From positions 1 to 48,588 of the forward strand of contig JBHJOP010000035.1 in the NCBI GenBank assembly GCA_050329575.1: DNA of 48,588 nt, in the 5' to 3' direction. How positions within the stretch are numbered: position 1 is the first letter of the stretch; each line of letters begins with the position of its first letter. The notes below the pieces were generated by a model that saw only the letters and a list, made by a program, of their open reading frames with translations, did no database searches and was not told where the DNA came from. This document shows positions 33,710 through 44,547 of this stretch, piece by piece. A program made the position numbers and the translations under genes. The stretch comes from JAUXFS01 sp050329575 (lineage in GTDB: Bacteria > Pseudomonadota > Alphaproteobacteria > Rhodospirillales > Defluviicoccaceae).

Positions 33710-34461
33710 CCCGGCTCGCGGCGGGCCGCGATCAGGTATTCGACGTTGCCGCTGGGACCGGGGATCGGGCTTTCGGTGAGCCCCAGCACCCGCCAGCGCG
33801 GCTGGGCGGCCAGCCAGCCGGAAATCCGCTCGCACACCTCGCGGCGGACGTCGGGGTCGCGGACCACCCCGCCCTTGCCGACCCTGCCGCGGCCGGCTTC
33901 GAACTGCGGCTTGACGAGGGCGACCAGCCACGCTCGCGCCGCGGTCAGCGCAAGCGGCGCCGGCAGCACGGTCATCAACCCGATGAAACTCGCATCGCAG
34001 ACCACGAGATCGATCGGATCGGGCACCTGCGCGCGCGCGAGATGGCGGGCGTTGGTCCGTTCGAGGACGATCACCCGCGGATCGTTCCGCAGCGGCCAGG
34101 CGAGCTGCCCGCGTCCGACGTCGACGGCGTAGACGCGGGCCGCTCCCCGCTGCAGCAAGACGTCCGTGAATCCGCCGGTCGAGGCACCGACATCGAGGCA
34201 GATCAGGCCGGTCGGATCGATGTCGAAGTGATCGAGACCGTGGGCGAGCTTGACGCCGCCGCGGGAGACCCAGGGATGATCGCGACCCTTGACGGTCAGC
34301 GGAGCGTCGGCGGGCAACAGCTGTCCCGGCTTGTCGAGGCGGCGGGTGTCGCTGAACACGAGCCCCGCCAGGATCAGCCCCTGGGCGCGGGCCCGGCTGT
34401 CGGCCAGCCCTCGTTCGACCAGAAGCTGGTCGATCCGTCGTCCGCCCCTTCCCTCGCCCAC
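33706..34461 (-). CDS. tlyA: TlyA-family rRNA 2'-O-methyltransferase
   Basis: S4-domain RNA-binding module (RRIDQLLVERGLADSRARAQ) followed by a Rossmann methyltransferase (LDVGASTGGFTDVLLQRGA, VYAVDVGRGQLAW, DLVVCDASFIGL, VALVKPQFEAGRG). In mycobacteria TlyA methylates 16S and 23S rRNA and confers capreomycin sensitivity; haemolysin labels are historical. Start: GTG at 34461 gives 251 residues; TTG at 34473 is also possible but has no Shine-Dalgarno. It follows dxs after 16 bases in an order (xseB-ispA-dxs-tlyA) common in alphaproteobacteria. Confidence 0.9.
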   Translation of the reverse strand: MGEGRGGRRIDQLLVERGLADSRARAQGLILAGLVFSDTRRLDKPGQLLPADAPLTVKGRDHPWVSRGGVKLAHGLDHFDIDPTGLICLDVGASTGGFTDVLLQRGAARVYAVDVGRGQLAWPLRNDPRVIVLERTNARHLARAQVPDPIDLVVCDASFIGLMTVLPAPLALTAARAWLVALVKPQFEAGRGRVGKGGVVRDPDVRREVCERISGWLAAQPRWRVLGLTESPIPGPSGNVEYLIAARREPG

Positions 34462-34477
34462 GCCCCGCCGCAACCGC

Positions 34478-36403
34478 TCAGGCGCTGACGGCTTCCGCCG
34501 CTTCTCCCGCCCGACCGAGCGCCTTCAAGGCCGTCGACACGATGTGGCGGGACGTCAGTCCGGCGACGTCGTACTGGACCTCCGGCTTGTCCTGGTCGAG
34601 GAAGACGTCCGGCAGGGTCATCGGCCGGAACTTGGGGCCGTTGTCGAACAGGCCGTCCGATGCCATGAACTGCATGACATGGGCCGCGAAACCGCCGATC
34701 GCGCCCTCCTCGATGGTGATCAGAACCTCATGCTCGTGGGCGAGGCGGCGGATCAGGTCCTGGTCGAGGGGCTTGGCGAAACGGGCGTCGGCCACCGTCG
34801 TCGACAGGCCGCGTGCTGCCAGCTCCTCGGCCGCCCGGCTCGATTCGCCGAGCCGCCCGCCGAGACTGAGCAGCGCCACCTTGGTCCCTTCGCGCAGGAT
34901 GCGTCCCTTGCCGATCGGCAGCGGCCGGCCGCGTTCGGGCATCTCGACGCCCATGCCCTCGCCACGCGGATAGCGGAAAGCGCTCGGGCGATCTTCGATT
35001 TCGACGGCGGTGGCGATCATGTGGATCAAGTCGGCCTCGTCGCCGGCCGCCATCACCACGAACCCCGGGAGGCAGCAGAGATAGGCGAGGTCGTAGGCCC
35101 CGGCGTGGGTGGCCCCGTCGGCACCGACCAGGCCGGCGCGATCGATGGCGAATCGCACCGGCAGCTTCTGGATAGCGACGTCGTGCACCACCTGGTCGTA
35201 GGCGCGCTGCAGAAAGGTGGAGTAGATGGCGGCGAACGGCTTGTAGCCCTCGGCGGCGAGTCCGGCGGCGAACGTCACCGCGTGCTGCTCGGCGATGCCG
35301 ACGTCGAAGCATCGGTCGGGAAAACGCTCGGCGAACTTGTCGAGCCCGGTCCCGGCCGGCATTGCGGCGGTGATTGCGACGATGCGGTCGTCGACCTCCG
35401 CCTCGCGGATCAGCCCCTGGGCGAAAACGCCGGTGTAGCTGGGGGCGTTGGCCTTCGCCTTGACCTGCTCGCCGGTGACCAGGTCGAACTTGCCGACTCC
35501 GTGATACTTGTCGGCCGACCGCTCGGCCGGCGCGTAGCCGTGCCCCTTGCGGGTGACCACGTGCAGCAAGACCGGGCCGGGTTCGCGGTCGTCGCGCAGG
35601 TTTTCGAGCACCGGCAGCAGATGCTCCAGGTTGTGGCCGTCGATCGGTCCGACGTAGAAGAACCCCATCTCCTCGAACAGGGTTCCGCCGGTCACCAGGC
35701 CGCGGGCGTATTCTTCCGCCTTGCGGGCGGCGGTGCTGAAGCTGCGCGGAAACTTCTTGGCGATCTCGGCAGCGAAGTGGCGGATCGAGCGGTACGGCTT
35801 CGACGAGATCAGCCGCGACAGATAGGCGCTCATCGCCCCGACCGCCGGCGCGATCGACATGTCGTTGTCGTTGAGCACGACGATCAAGCGGGACGCCATC
35901 GAGCCGGCGTTGTTCATCGCCTCGTAGGCCATCCCGGCACTCATCGCCCCGTCGCCGATCACCGCGATGACGTTGTGGTCGTCGCCCTGGAAGTCCCGGG
36001 CGACCGCCATCCCGAGCCCGGCGGAGATCGAGGTCGAGGTGTGGCCGGCGCCGAACGGATCGTAGGCGCTCTCGGTGCGCTTGGTGAAGCCCGAGACCCC
36101 GCCGCCTTGCCGGAGCGTGAGCATGCGGTCGCGGCGGCCGGTGAGGATCTTGTGGGGATAGGCCTGGTGGCCGACGTCCCAGATCAGCCGGTCACGCGGC
36201 GTGTCGAAGACGTAGTGGAGGGCGACCGTCAGCTCCACCACCCCGAGGCTGGCGCCGAGGTGCCCACCGGTGATGGAAACCACCCGAATGGTTTCCTGGC
36301 GCAACTCCGCCGCCAGCTGCGACAGTTTGTCGACGGCAAGCAGCCGCAGATCGGCGGGTTCGCGAACCAGATCCAGCAATTCCGTGGTGCTGTGTTCTGC
36401 CAC
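34478..36403 (-). CDS. dxs: 1-deoxy-D-xylulose-5-phosphate synthase
   Basis: First enzyme of the MEP pathway: condenses pyruvate and glyceraldehyde 3-phosphate with TPP. The 641-residue protein has GGHLGASLGVVELTVALH, DVGHQAYPHKILTGR, the TPP motif GDGAMSAGMAYEAMNNAG, LNDNDMSIAP, and the second half with RAGLVGADGATHAGAYDL and IEEGAIGGF. The start is GTG (GTGGCAGAACAC), with GAGGAGG at ideal spacing; an upstream ATG lacks support. It follows ispA, so precursor supply and prenyl elongation are coexpressed, serving hopanoids, carotenoids and quinones. Confidence 0.95.
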   Translation of the reverse strand: MAEHSTTELLDLVREPADLRLLAVDKLSQLAAELRQETIRVVSITGGHLGASLGVVELTVALHYVFDTPRDRLIWDVGHQAYPHKILTGRRDRMLTLRQGGGVSGFTKRTESAYDPFGAGHTSTSISAGLGMAVARDFQGDDHNVIAVIGDGAMSAGMAYEAMNNAGSMASRLIVVLNDNDMSIAPAVGAMSAYLSRLISSKPYRSIRHFAAEIAKKFPRSFSTAARKAEEYARGLVTGGTLFEEMGFFYVGPIDGHNLEHLLPVLENLRDDREPGPVLLHVVTRKGHGYAPAERSADKYHGVGKFDLVTGEQVKAKANAPSYTGVFAQGLIREAEVDDRIVAITAAMPAGTGLDKFAERFPDRCFDVGIAEQHAVTFAAGLAAEGYKPFAAIYSTFLQRAYDQVVHDVAIQKLPVRFAIDRAGLVGADGATHAGAYDLAYLCCLPGFVVMAAGDEADLIHMIATAVEIEDRPSAFRYPRGEGMGVEMPERGRPLPIGKGRILREGTKVALLSLGGRLGESSRAAEELAARGLSTTVADARFAKPLDQDLIRRLAHEHEVLITIEEGAIGGFAAHVMQFMASDGLFDNGPKFRPMTLPDVFLDQDKPEVQYDVAGLTSRHIVSTALKALGRAGEAAEAVSA

Positions 36404-36468
36404 CTCGTGCCTCCTCAGTCCACCTCGATACGACGCCCCGCCGCCGAACATCCCGGGCGCACGGTCCC

Positions 36469-37356
36469 TCAATGCCGCCTGTTGACCACGAACGCCGCCA
36501 ACGCTCGTAGAGGTTCGGCATGGTCCGAAAAGATTACAAGATGTTCTACCGCCTGCCGGGCCAACATGTCGGACTGGGCACGGGCCCGCTCCGGTCCGAG
36601 CAACGAGACGAACGTCGCCTTTCCGGCCCGGTCGTCCTTGCCGGTCTTCTTGCCGAGTTCACCCTCGTCGCCTTCGACGTCGAGCAGGTCGTCGGCGATC
36701 TGGAAGGCGAGGCCGAGATCGTGGGCGTAGGCCTGAAGGGCCTGCCGGGCGGAGTCCGCGGCCTTGCCGAGAATGGCACCGGCCACGCAGGAGAACGCGA
36801 TCAGTGCGCCGGTCTTCATGCGCTGCAAGCGGGTGATCTCGGCGACCTCCAGGGGCTGATGCTCAGCGAGCAGATCCAGCATCTGGCCGCCCACCATTCC
36901 TTCCGGGCCGGCGGCCCGCGCCAGTTCGAGCACCAGGTCGCTGCGCACGCGCGGATCGGGATGGGTGGCCGGGTCGGCCAGCACCCCGAACGCCCGCGTC
37001 AACAACGCATCGCCGGCGAGGATCGCCGTCGCCTCGTCGAACTTGACATGGCATGTCGGCAGCCCGCGACGAAGATCGTCGTTGTCCATCGCCGGCAGGT
37101 CGTCGTGGATCAGCGAATAACAGTGGACCATTTCGACCGCCGCGGCGACGCGGAGAGCGCACGTATCGCTGACGTCGAACAGCCGGGCGCCGGATTTCAC
37201 CATGAATGGTCGGATCCGCTTGCCGCCTGCCAACGTCGAATATCGGACGGCCTCCATCAACCGCGACTCGGGCTCGCTGCCCAGGGGCAGCAACGAATTC
37301 AGGACCGCATCCAAGTCGCGTGCGTTCTCGGCAAGCGCCGCTTCGATCTTCAGCAA
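36469..37356 (-). CDS. ispA: Farnesyl/geranyl diphosphate synthase (short-chain prenyltransferase)
   Basis: Condenses isopentenyl and allylic diphosphates, likely to farnesyl diphosphate. The 295-residue product has GGKRIRPFMV, the first Asp-rich motif in HCYSLIHDDLPAMDNDD and the second in FQIADDLLDVEGDE, plus KTGALI. The residues before the first Asp motif (YSL) suggest a short-chain product but do not prove C15. The start codon is TTG after GAGG at 7 bases, directly after xseB; no better start is present. Confidence 0.92.
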   Translation of the reverse strand: MLKIEAALAENARDLDAVLNSLLPLGSEPESRLMEAVRYSTLAGGKRIRPFMVKSGARLFDVSDTCALRVAAAVEMVHCYSLIHDDLPAMDNDDLRRGLPTCHVKFDEATAILAGDALLTRAFGVLADPATHPDPRVRSDLVLELARAAGPEGMVGGQMLDLLAEHQPLEVAEITRLQRMKTGALIAFSCVAGAILGKAADSARQALQAYAHDLGLAFQIADDLLDVEGDEGELGKKTGKDDRAGKATFVSLLGPERARAQSDMLARQAVEHLVIFSDHAEPLRALAAFVVNRRH

Positions 37357-37365
37357 CGGGAAGCC

Positions 37366-37617
37366 TCAGTCGACAACAGTTGGTTCGGCGGCGATCCGCC
37401 CATTCGGGCCGAGAACGATCATCTCGACCCGCGACTGGGCCTCCTGGAGCTTCTCCTCGCAGTGCCGCTTGAGCACAACGCCTCGTTCGTACGCGGCGAT
37501 CGCCTCATCGAGCCGGCTCGACCCCTCCTCGAGACCGCGCACGATCGCTTCGAGTTCCGCCAGCGCGTCCTCGAAGCTCATCCGTGCGAGATCCCGCGCA
37601 GCCCCCTCTTCGCCCAT
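37366..37617 (-). CDS. xseB: Exodeoxyribonuclease VII small subunit
   Basis: Subunit of the single-strand DNA exonuclease VII. The 83-residue product has the family motif SFEDALAELEAIVRGLEEG, RLDEAIAAYERGVVLKRHC and EEKLQEAQSRVEMI, a coiled helical hairpin. The large subunit gene xseA is not in this window. It lies 9 bases upstream of ispA; the gap to the deacetylase-like gene is about 213 bases, with nothing recognised. Confidence 0.93.
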   Translation of the reverse strand: MGEEGAARDLARMSFEDALAELEAIVRGLEEGSSRLDEAIAAYERGVVLKRHCEEKLQEAQSRVEMIVLGPNGRIAAEPTVVD

Positions 37618-37830
37618 TCGTGAACCTCTCGCGGGACCGATTCGAACAGCGCTCCGTCAGGGCCGGGCGTTGACCGCCACCACCGTTTCCCGACGCGCGA
37701 GAGTCCTCCTTTACGCGGGTTTCGTCCTCGCTGGCAAGGGGAATTGATCCGCAGCGCGCGGCGGCGCCGGCCGGCACGATCGTCGAGCGGCGATGGTCCC
37801 GGCACCCTCGGGCGGCCATCCGCGACGCCC

Positions 37831-38778
<948 letters not shown>

Positions 38779-39051
38779 TCTTCGGCCGCAAAGGCCGGGC
38801 GTTGAACCGCATTGCGCGGCATTCTGAGCGATCCGGTCGCCGGTTGCCAGGGAGAAAATTCCGATCGCGGGACGATCCGCCGACACCGGCGCTCCGAGAC
38901 GGCGAGGAGGGCACAGGCGGCGTTCCTGACGCTCCGGACGAGACGGGGTCGGTCCGGCGGCACGCCCGGTGGTGGACGAAGAGGCGGGGCGGTCCTATCT
39001 GTAAGGGCGCCTCGGGAGCGCGCAAGCACTCGAAGATCGTGGTAGTGTAGC

Positions 39052-40164
39052 ATGATGATTCCCGTCTTGCGGCGAACGCTGCCGACGGTATGCGTCGTCC
39101 TGGCCCTGATGGCGAACAGCCCTGCGGCTGGCCAACAGGTGGCTCTGGTCGGCGTCGACCCGGTTCGTGTCGCACCGATGACGCAGACCGTACCGGTCCT
39201 CGGGCGGCTCGTCGCCCGTCAAGCCGGCGTCGTCGCCGCGCGCGTCCAGGGGCCGGTCGACGAGATCCAGGTCGAGGTCGGCGACAGGATCGACAGGGAT
39301 GCCGTCATTGCCGTGCTCGATCGCGACCGAGTCAGTTCGCAATATGATCTCAGGGTCGCGCGGGTCGCAGAAGCGGAGGCGGCCCTGTCGGCGGCGAGGG
39401 CAGAGCTCAACCTGAAGCGCCAGGAACTGGCACGGATCGAGGGGTTGCGCGCCTCGCCCGCGTTCAGCAAGGGCGTCTACGAAGACAAGCAGCAGGAACT
39501 GGTCGTCCAAGAAAGCCAGCTCACGCGGGCAGCCGCCGACCTCGCCAGCGCCCGGGCGGAGCTGCGCCTCGCCGAGATCGCGGTCCGCGACGCCGAAATC
39601 CGCGCGCCCTATGCCGGCGTCGTGACGCGCCGTCACACCGAGGTCGGCGCCCACGTCGACGTCGGCGATCCCGTGGTCAGCCTCGTCGACGACCGCAGCC
39701 TGGAAATCGAGGCCGACGTCCCGGCACAGCGCATCGGCGGGCTTACGCCGGGGACGGGAGTGGCCGTCGCGCTCGGCGGTCGAACGCTCTTCGCCACCGT
39801 CCGCGCGACGATCCCCGAGGAAAACCCTCTGACCCGCACCCGTACCGTCCGATTGGTGCCCGAGCTCGAAGACCTCACCGACCTTGCGTCCAACCAGAGC
39901 GTGACCGTGCACGTTCCCGCCGATACGCAGCGCCAGGTCCTGACCGTGCACAAGGACGGTGTTCTCACCCGGCGAGGACAGCATCAAGTCGTCGTCGTCG
40001 TCGACGGCGCCGCCGAGGTCCGCCCGGTCCGGCTCGGGGAGGCGGTCGGTGATCGGTTCGAGGTCCTCGACGGACTGGCGGACGGCGAGCCGGTGGTCGT
40101 CCGCGGCAACGAACGGCTGCGACCGGGACAGAAGGTTCGCTATGCCGGCGGGGCGCAGGGATGA
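39052..40164 (+). CDS. RND efflux periplasmic adaptor (membrane fusion protein)
   Basis: Links an RND pump to an outer-membrane channel. The 370-residue protein has a signal peptide (TLPTVCVVLALMANSPAAG), a lipoyl-like domain (VVAARVQGPVDEIQVEVGDR), a coiled-coil hairpin (EAEAALSAARAELNLKRQEL through LTRAAADLASARAELRL), the returning half (EIRAPYAGVVTRRHTEVGAH) and beta-barrel/MP domains with the C-terminal KVRYAGG. It lacks a lipobox Cys, so it is soluble or anchored by an uncleaved segment. Its stop overlaps the pump's start (ATGA). No TolC-type channel gene is nearby. Confidence 0.9.
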   Translation: MMIPVLRRTLPTVCVVLALMANSPAAGQQVALVGVDPVRVAPMTQTVPVLGRLVARQAGVVAARVQGPVDEIQVEVGDRIDRDAVIAVLDRDRVSSQYDLRVARVAEAEAALSAARAELNLKRQELARIEGLRASPAFSKGVYEDKQQELVVQESQLTRAAADLASARAELRLAEIAVRDAEIRAPYAGVVTRRHTEVGAHVDVGDPVVSLVDDRSLEIEADVPAQRIGGLTPGTGVAVALGGRTLFATVRATIPEENPLTRTRTVRLVPELEDLTDLASNQSVTVHVPADTQRQVLTVHKDGVLTRRGQHQVVVVVDGAAEVRPVRLGEAVGDRFEVLDGLADGEPVVVRGNERLRPGQKVRYAGGAQG

Positions 40165-43100
40165 ACGTCATCCGCCTCGCCATCGAGCGGCCGATCGCCG
40201 TGATGGCGGGGGTGCTGATGGTGGTGCTGTTCGGCCTCGTAGCGCTGCAGCAGATCCCGATCCAGCTCACCCCGGACGTGTCCAAACCCGTCATCAGCGT
40301 TCGGACATCGTGGCCCGGGGCCGCCCCCGCGGAGATCGAGCGGGAGATCATCAACCGGCAAGAGGAGGTGCTTCGCGGCCTCGAAGGGCTCGAAGAAATG
40401 CAGAGCAGCGCCCAGGAGGGCCTCGGGCAGATCACCCTCGAATTCGGGGTCGGCCAGGACATGAACCGGGCGTTGCTGCTCGTCGCCAATCGGCTGAACC
40501 GGGTGACGGACTACCCGGACGAAGCCGACGAACCGGCGCTCGACACCTCCGGCACTGACGATCAGCCGATCGCCTGGTTCATCCTCGGCCGCGCTCCCGG
40601 CAACCAGCACCCGATCCACATCTACCGCGACTTCGCCACCGACGTTCTCCGCGACCGCATGGAGCGGGTCCCCGGAATCAGCCGGGTGAACGTGTTCGGC
40701 GGCAGCGAGCGCGAGATGAAGGTCGTCGTCGACCCGGTGCTGATGGCCCAGTACGGCCTCACCGTGCCCGAGGTCCTGCGGACCCTGCGGGCCGCCAACG
40801 CGTCCGTCTCCGCCGGTGACGTCAAGGAGGGAAAGCGCCGCTACGTGGTCCGCAGCGAAGGCGAGTTCGAGACCCCGGAGCAGGTGCGGGCCGTGCTGTT
40901 GCGCAGCATCGAGGACCCTGTCACCGGCCGCATCGCCCGGGTCACCGTCGGCGACATCGCCGAGGTCCGCTTCGACCACAAGGAGCCGGAGTCGTCGATC
41001 CGCATTCTCGGCCGCCCGGCGCTGGCCCTCAATGCCGTCCGCGAGACCGGCGCCAACGTCATCGAGACGATGGCGGGGCTGCATCAGGCGATCGACGAGC
41101 TCAACCGGGATCTGGTCGCGGCCGAGGGCCTCACGCTGATCCAGGTCTACGACGAGACGACCTACATCAAGTCGGCGATCGAACTGGTGCGCCAGAACAT
41201 CTGGGTCGGCGGCAGCTTCGCCGCCCTGATCCTGCTCCTGTTTCTCCGCTCCGGTGCGGCAACCCTGGTCGTCACCCTGGCGATCCCGGTCTCGATCGTC
41301 GCCGCGTTCGTCGCCATGGCCGCGATGGGCCGATCGATCAACGTCATCTCGCTCGCCGGTCTCGCCTTCGCCGTCGGAATGGTGGTCGACGCGGCGATCG
41401 TCGTGCTCGAGAACGTCTACCGCCTCCGCCAGCAGGGTCTGCCGGCGGCGCAGGCCGCATACGAAGGCGCCCGGCAGGTTTGGGGGGCGATCCTGGTCTC
41501 GGCGTTGACCACGGTGGCGGTCTTCTTCCCGCTGCTGCTGCTGGATCTGGAGGTCGGCCAGCTGTTCAGGGACATCGCCGTCGCGATCTCGGTGGCGGTG
41601 ATGATGTCGCTGCTGGTAGCGATCTCGGTGATTCCGGCGCTCTCCAACCGCTTCCTGCGCGCGCCCGTCTCCGACATCGCCCACCGCCGCCGACTGCCTG
41701 GCATCGACCGTTTCGCCGCCCTGTTCAGCGATGCCACGCTTGCCTTCACCCGGCGAGCGGTCGGCCACCGCGGCTTGGCGTTCGGCACCGTCGCCGCGGT
41801 CTGCGGGCTGACGGCGGTGGCGACCTGGCTGTTCCTGCCGAAGCTGGAGTACCTGCCCGAAGGCAACCGCAACCTGGTGTTCGGCAATGTGCTGCCGCCG
41901 CCGGGCTACAATCTCGCGACCACCACGGCCATCGCCGAAGAGATGGAAGCGGAACTGCGGCCCCTGTTCGCCTCCGAAACCGGCCCCGAGGCGGCGAGCG
42001 GCGAGCCGCCAAAGATCGAGAATTTCTTCTTTGTCGCCCGCCGCGCCAACACCTTCCTCGGCGCCAGTGCGATCGAGCCCGAGCGGGTCGCGGAACTGAT
42101 CCCCGTCCTCGAGAAATCGGTGTTCAAGGAGCCGGGAACGTTCGGCTTCGTGACCCAGCCGTCGATCTTCGGACGCGCGATCGGAAGTGGTCGAGCCATC
42201 GATCTCAACGTTTCGGGACCGGATCTGGAGACGGTGCTCGACGTCGCCCAGCGGGCGGCAGGTCGGGTCGAACTTGCGCTGCCGCGCGATCGCGGCAACC
42301 AGATGCGTCCCAACCCGGGCCTGGAGCTCGGGGCTCCCGAGGTGCGGATCTTTCCCGACCCGGTGAGGCTGGCCGACAACGGGGTGACGGTGGGCGAGTT
42401 CGGCCAGACGGTGGATGCTTTCAACGACGGGCTGCGCGTCGCCGAAATCACCGTCGAGGGCAAGCGGATCGACCTGACCCTCGCGGGCCCCCAGGACAAG
42501 ATCACCGCGACCCAGGGGATCGAGAGCCTTCCGGTGGTGACCGCCTCCGGCACCATCCTTCCCGTCAGCTCGCTCGCCGATGTCGTCATCACCTCTGGTC
42601 CGACCGAAATCCGCCACCTCGAGCGCGAGCGAACCGTCACCCTCCAGGTGCGCCCGGCGTCGCAGATGCCGCTCGAGGAGGCAATGGAGATCATCGGCGA
42701 ACAGGTCATCGGTGAACTGCGGGCGGAGGGCCTGCCGGCGGGGATCACGCTGCGAATCGCCGGCACCGCCGACAAGCTGACCGAAACCTGGAATGCCATG
42801 GTCTGGCAGCTGGTACTCGCGATCGCCATCGTCTACCTGGTGATGGCCGTTCTGTTCGAGAGCTTCGTGCTGCCGCTGATCATCATCCTGTCGGTACCGC
42901 TCGCCACCGCCGGAGGCATCGGCGGGCTCGCCATCCTCAACCTGTTCCAATACCAGGCGCTCGACATGCTCACGCTGCTCGGCTTCGTGATCCTGGTCGG
43001 CATCGTCGTCAACAACGCCATCCTGCTCGTCCATCAGACCCTGTTCTTCGCTCGCAACCAGGGCCTCGGGATCGACGACGCGGTCATCGCCGCGACCCGC

Positions 43101-43352
43101 ACGCGGATTCGGCCGATCTTCATGTCGACACTGACCAGCGTGTTCGGCATGTTGCCCCTGGTGCTGTTCCCGGGCGCCGGATCGGAGCTGTATCGCGGTC
43201 TCGGTTCGGTCGTGGTCGGAGGGTTGGCGCTTTCGGCGGTGCTGACGTTGACGATCATTCCACCGCTGCTCGGCCTGGTGGCGCCGTTGGTCGTCGGCCG
43301 TCGGTCGGTCGCCCCGCCGCTGGCCGTCGCCGATCGCAAGGCGGCCGAATAG
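40161..43352 (+). CDS. RND-family efflux permease
   Basis: Inner-membrane drug/proton antiporter of 1063 residues with two repeats of six helices and large periplasmic loops. N-terminus MNVIRLAIERPIAVMAGVLM and the helices are typical. The TM4 relay reads VVDAAIVVLENVYR: Asp410 is kept but the second Asp of AcrB (D408) is Ala411. In TM10, GIVVNNAILLV places Asn951 where AcrB has Lys940. The substrate class (drug versus metal) cannot be assigned: the TM4 VDAAIV pattern is also seen in metal pumps such as CusA, while sequence elsewhere is HAE-like. The proton path is therefore probably altered. Confidence 0.88.
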   Translation: MNVIRLAIERPIAVMAGVLMVVLFGLVALQQIPIQLTPDVSKPVISVRTSWPGAAPAEIEREIINRQEEVLRGLEGLEEMQSSAQEGLGQITLEFGVGQDMNRALLLVANRLNRVTDYPDEADEPALDTSGTDDQPIAWFILGRAPGNQHPIHIYRDFATDVLRDRMERVPGISRVNVFGGSEREMKVVVDPVLMAQYGLTVPEVLRTLRAANASVSAGDVKEGKRRYVVRSEGEFETPEQVRAVLLRSIEDPVTGRIARVTVGDIAEVRFDHKEPESSIRILGRPALALNAVRETGANVIETMAGLHQAIDELNRDLVAAEGLTLIQVYDETTYIKSAIELVRQNIWVGGSFAALILLLFLRSGAATLVVTLAIPVSIVAAFVAMAAMGRSINVISLAGLAFAVGMVVDAAIVVLENVYRLRQQGLPAAQAAYEGARQVWGAILVSALTTVAVFFPLLLLDLEVGQLFRDIAVAISVAVMMSLLVAISVIPALSNRFLRAPVSDIAHRRRLPGIDRFAALFSDATLAFTRRAVGHRGLAFGTVAAVCGLTAVATWLFLPKLEYLPEGNRNLVFGNVLPPPGYNLATTTAIAEEMEAELRPLFASETGPEAASGEPPKIENFFFVARRANTFLGASAIEPERVAELIPVLEKSVFKEPGTFGFVTQPSIFGRAIGSGRAIDLNVSGPDLETVLDVAQRAAGRVELALPRDRGNQMRPNPGLELGAPEVRIFPDPVRLADNGVTVGEFGQTVDAFNDGLRVAEITVEGKRIDLTLAGPQDKITATQGIESLPVVTASGTILPVSSLADVVITSGPTEIRHLERERTVTLQVRPASQMPLEEAMEIIGEQVIGELRAEGLPAGITLRIAGTADKLTETWNAMVWQLVLAIAIVYLVMAVLFESFVLPLIIILSVPLATAGGIGGLAILNLFQYQALDMLTLLGFVILVGIVVNNAILLVHQTLFFARNQGLGIDDAVIAATRTRIRPIFMSTLTSVFGMLPLVLFPGAGSELYRGLGSVVVGGLALSAVLTLTIIPPLLGLVAPLVVGRRSVAPPLAVADRKAAE

Positions 43353-43377
43353 GGTCGCGGGGATCGGGAGGGTCGGA

Positions 43378-44547
43378 ATGGCCGGGAGTTGTGATTTCCT
43401 GATCGTCGGCGCCGGCATCGCCGGGGCCTCCGTGGGCTTTGCGTTGACGGCGCAGGCGCCGCGCGCCCGCATCGTCATGGTCGAGCGCGAGAGCGCCCCC
43501 GGGTACCATTCGACCGGACGGTCGGCAGCGCTGTTCGTCGAAACTTACGGAAATGCCGTCGTTCGCGCCCTGGCCCGCGGCAGCCGGCCCTTCCTGGAGA
43601 CCCCGCCGGTGGGGTTCGCCGACCATCCGCTTCTCTCCCCGCGGGGGGTTCTCCACTACGGTCGCCCCGACCAGCGGGGCCGCATCGAGTCGCTGTTCGA
43701 GGACTGCCGCTCGTTCACCCGCGATCTGCGACTGCTCGAGGCTGCCGACATCGCGAGGCTGCAGCCGGCCCTTCGCCCCGACCGGGCCGCGGTCGGGGTC
43801 CACGAACCGCACGCCATGGATATCGATGTCGCCGCCTTGCATCAGGGGTTTCTGCGTGGCTTCAAGGCGATGGGCGGCGAACTGCGGACCGACGCCGAGG
43901 TGCTGCGGATCGAGCGGCGGGGGTCCCGCTGGGCGGTCGCGACCGCCGACGGGCCGCTCGGCGCCACCATCCTCGTCGATGCCGCCGGTGCCTGGGCCGA
44001 CACCGTGGCCGCGGCCGCCGGGCTGTCGCCGCTTGGTCTGGTCCCGAAACGGCGCACCGCCATCACCTTCGATGCGCCCGGCGGCACCGCACTCGGCCAA
44101 TGGCCGATGAGCATCGAGGTCGACGAGACACTCTACTTCAAGCCCGAGGCCGGCCGCATCCTCGTTTCGCCCTGCGACGAGACGCCCGTTCCGCCGTCCG
44201 ACGCGCAACCGGAGGAACTCGACGTCGCGATCGCCGTCGCCCGAATCGAGGAGGCGACCACGCTCTCCGTCCGCGCCATCACTCACAAGTGGGCGGGGCT
44301 GCGATCGTTCTTTCCCGACAAGCTGCCGGCGGTCGGCTTCGACCCGGTGGAGAGCGGTTTCTTCTGGCTCGCCGGCCAGGGCGGTTACGGGATCAAGTCG
44401 TCGTCGGCAATGGGGCGGCTGGCGGCGGCCCTGCTTGCCGGCGCCGACATCCCGGCGGACCTCGCCGAACTCGGCATCAGCGCGGCGGCGATCGCCCCGG
44501 ACCGCTTCAAGGCCGGGGCCGCCGCGACCGCCACGCCCTCACCGTGA
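43378..44547 (+). CDS. FAD-dependent amino-acid oxidoreductase (DAO/DauA-like)
   Basis: 389-residue flavoprotein with an N-terminal FAD-binding site FLIVGAGIAGASVGFAL and GYHSTGRSAALFVETYG, a pattern like that of D-arginine dehydrogenase (DauA). The C-terminal ITHKWAGLRSFFPDKLPAVG and WLAGQGGYGIKSSSAMG complete the DAO fold. It probably oxidises a D-amino acid or related amine; the substrate is a guess from family pattern. It follows the RND pump by about 25 bases, and its last bases overlap the convergent gph gene (9 bases). Confidence 0.85.
   Translation: MAGSCDFLIVGAGIAGASVGFALTAQAPRARIVMVERESAPGYHSTGRSAALFVETYGNAVVRALARGSRPFLETPPVGFADHPLLSPRGVLHYGRPDQRGRIESLFEDCRSFTRDLRLLEAADIARLQPALRPDRAAVGVHEPHAMDIDVAALHQGFLRGFKAMGGELRTDAEVLRIERRGSRWAVATADGPLGATILVDAAGAWADTVAAAAGLSPLGLVPKRRTAITFDAPGGTALGQWPMSIEVDETLYFKPEAGRILVSPCDETPVPPSDAQPEELDVAIAVARIEEATTLSVRAITHKWAGLRSFFPDKLPAVGFDPVESGFFWLAGQGGYGIKSSSAMGRLAAALLAGADIPADLAELGISAAAIAPDRFKAGAAATATPSP

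Noticed and set aside
40140..43478. 1112-residue open frame opposite the RND pump gene
   Set aside because: Exact antisense shadow of a clear RND permease; composition is Arg/Asp/His/Gln-rich with no recognisable domain. Long antisense frames are expected at this GC content.
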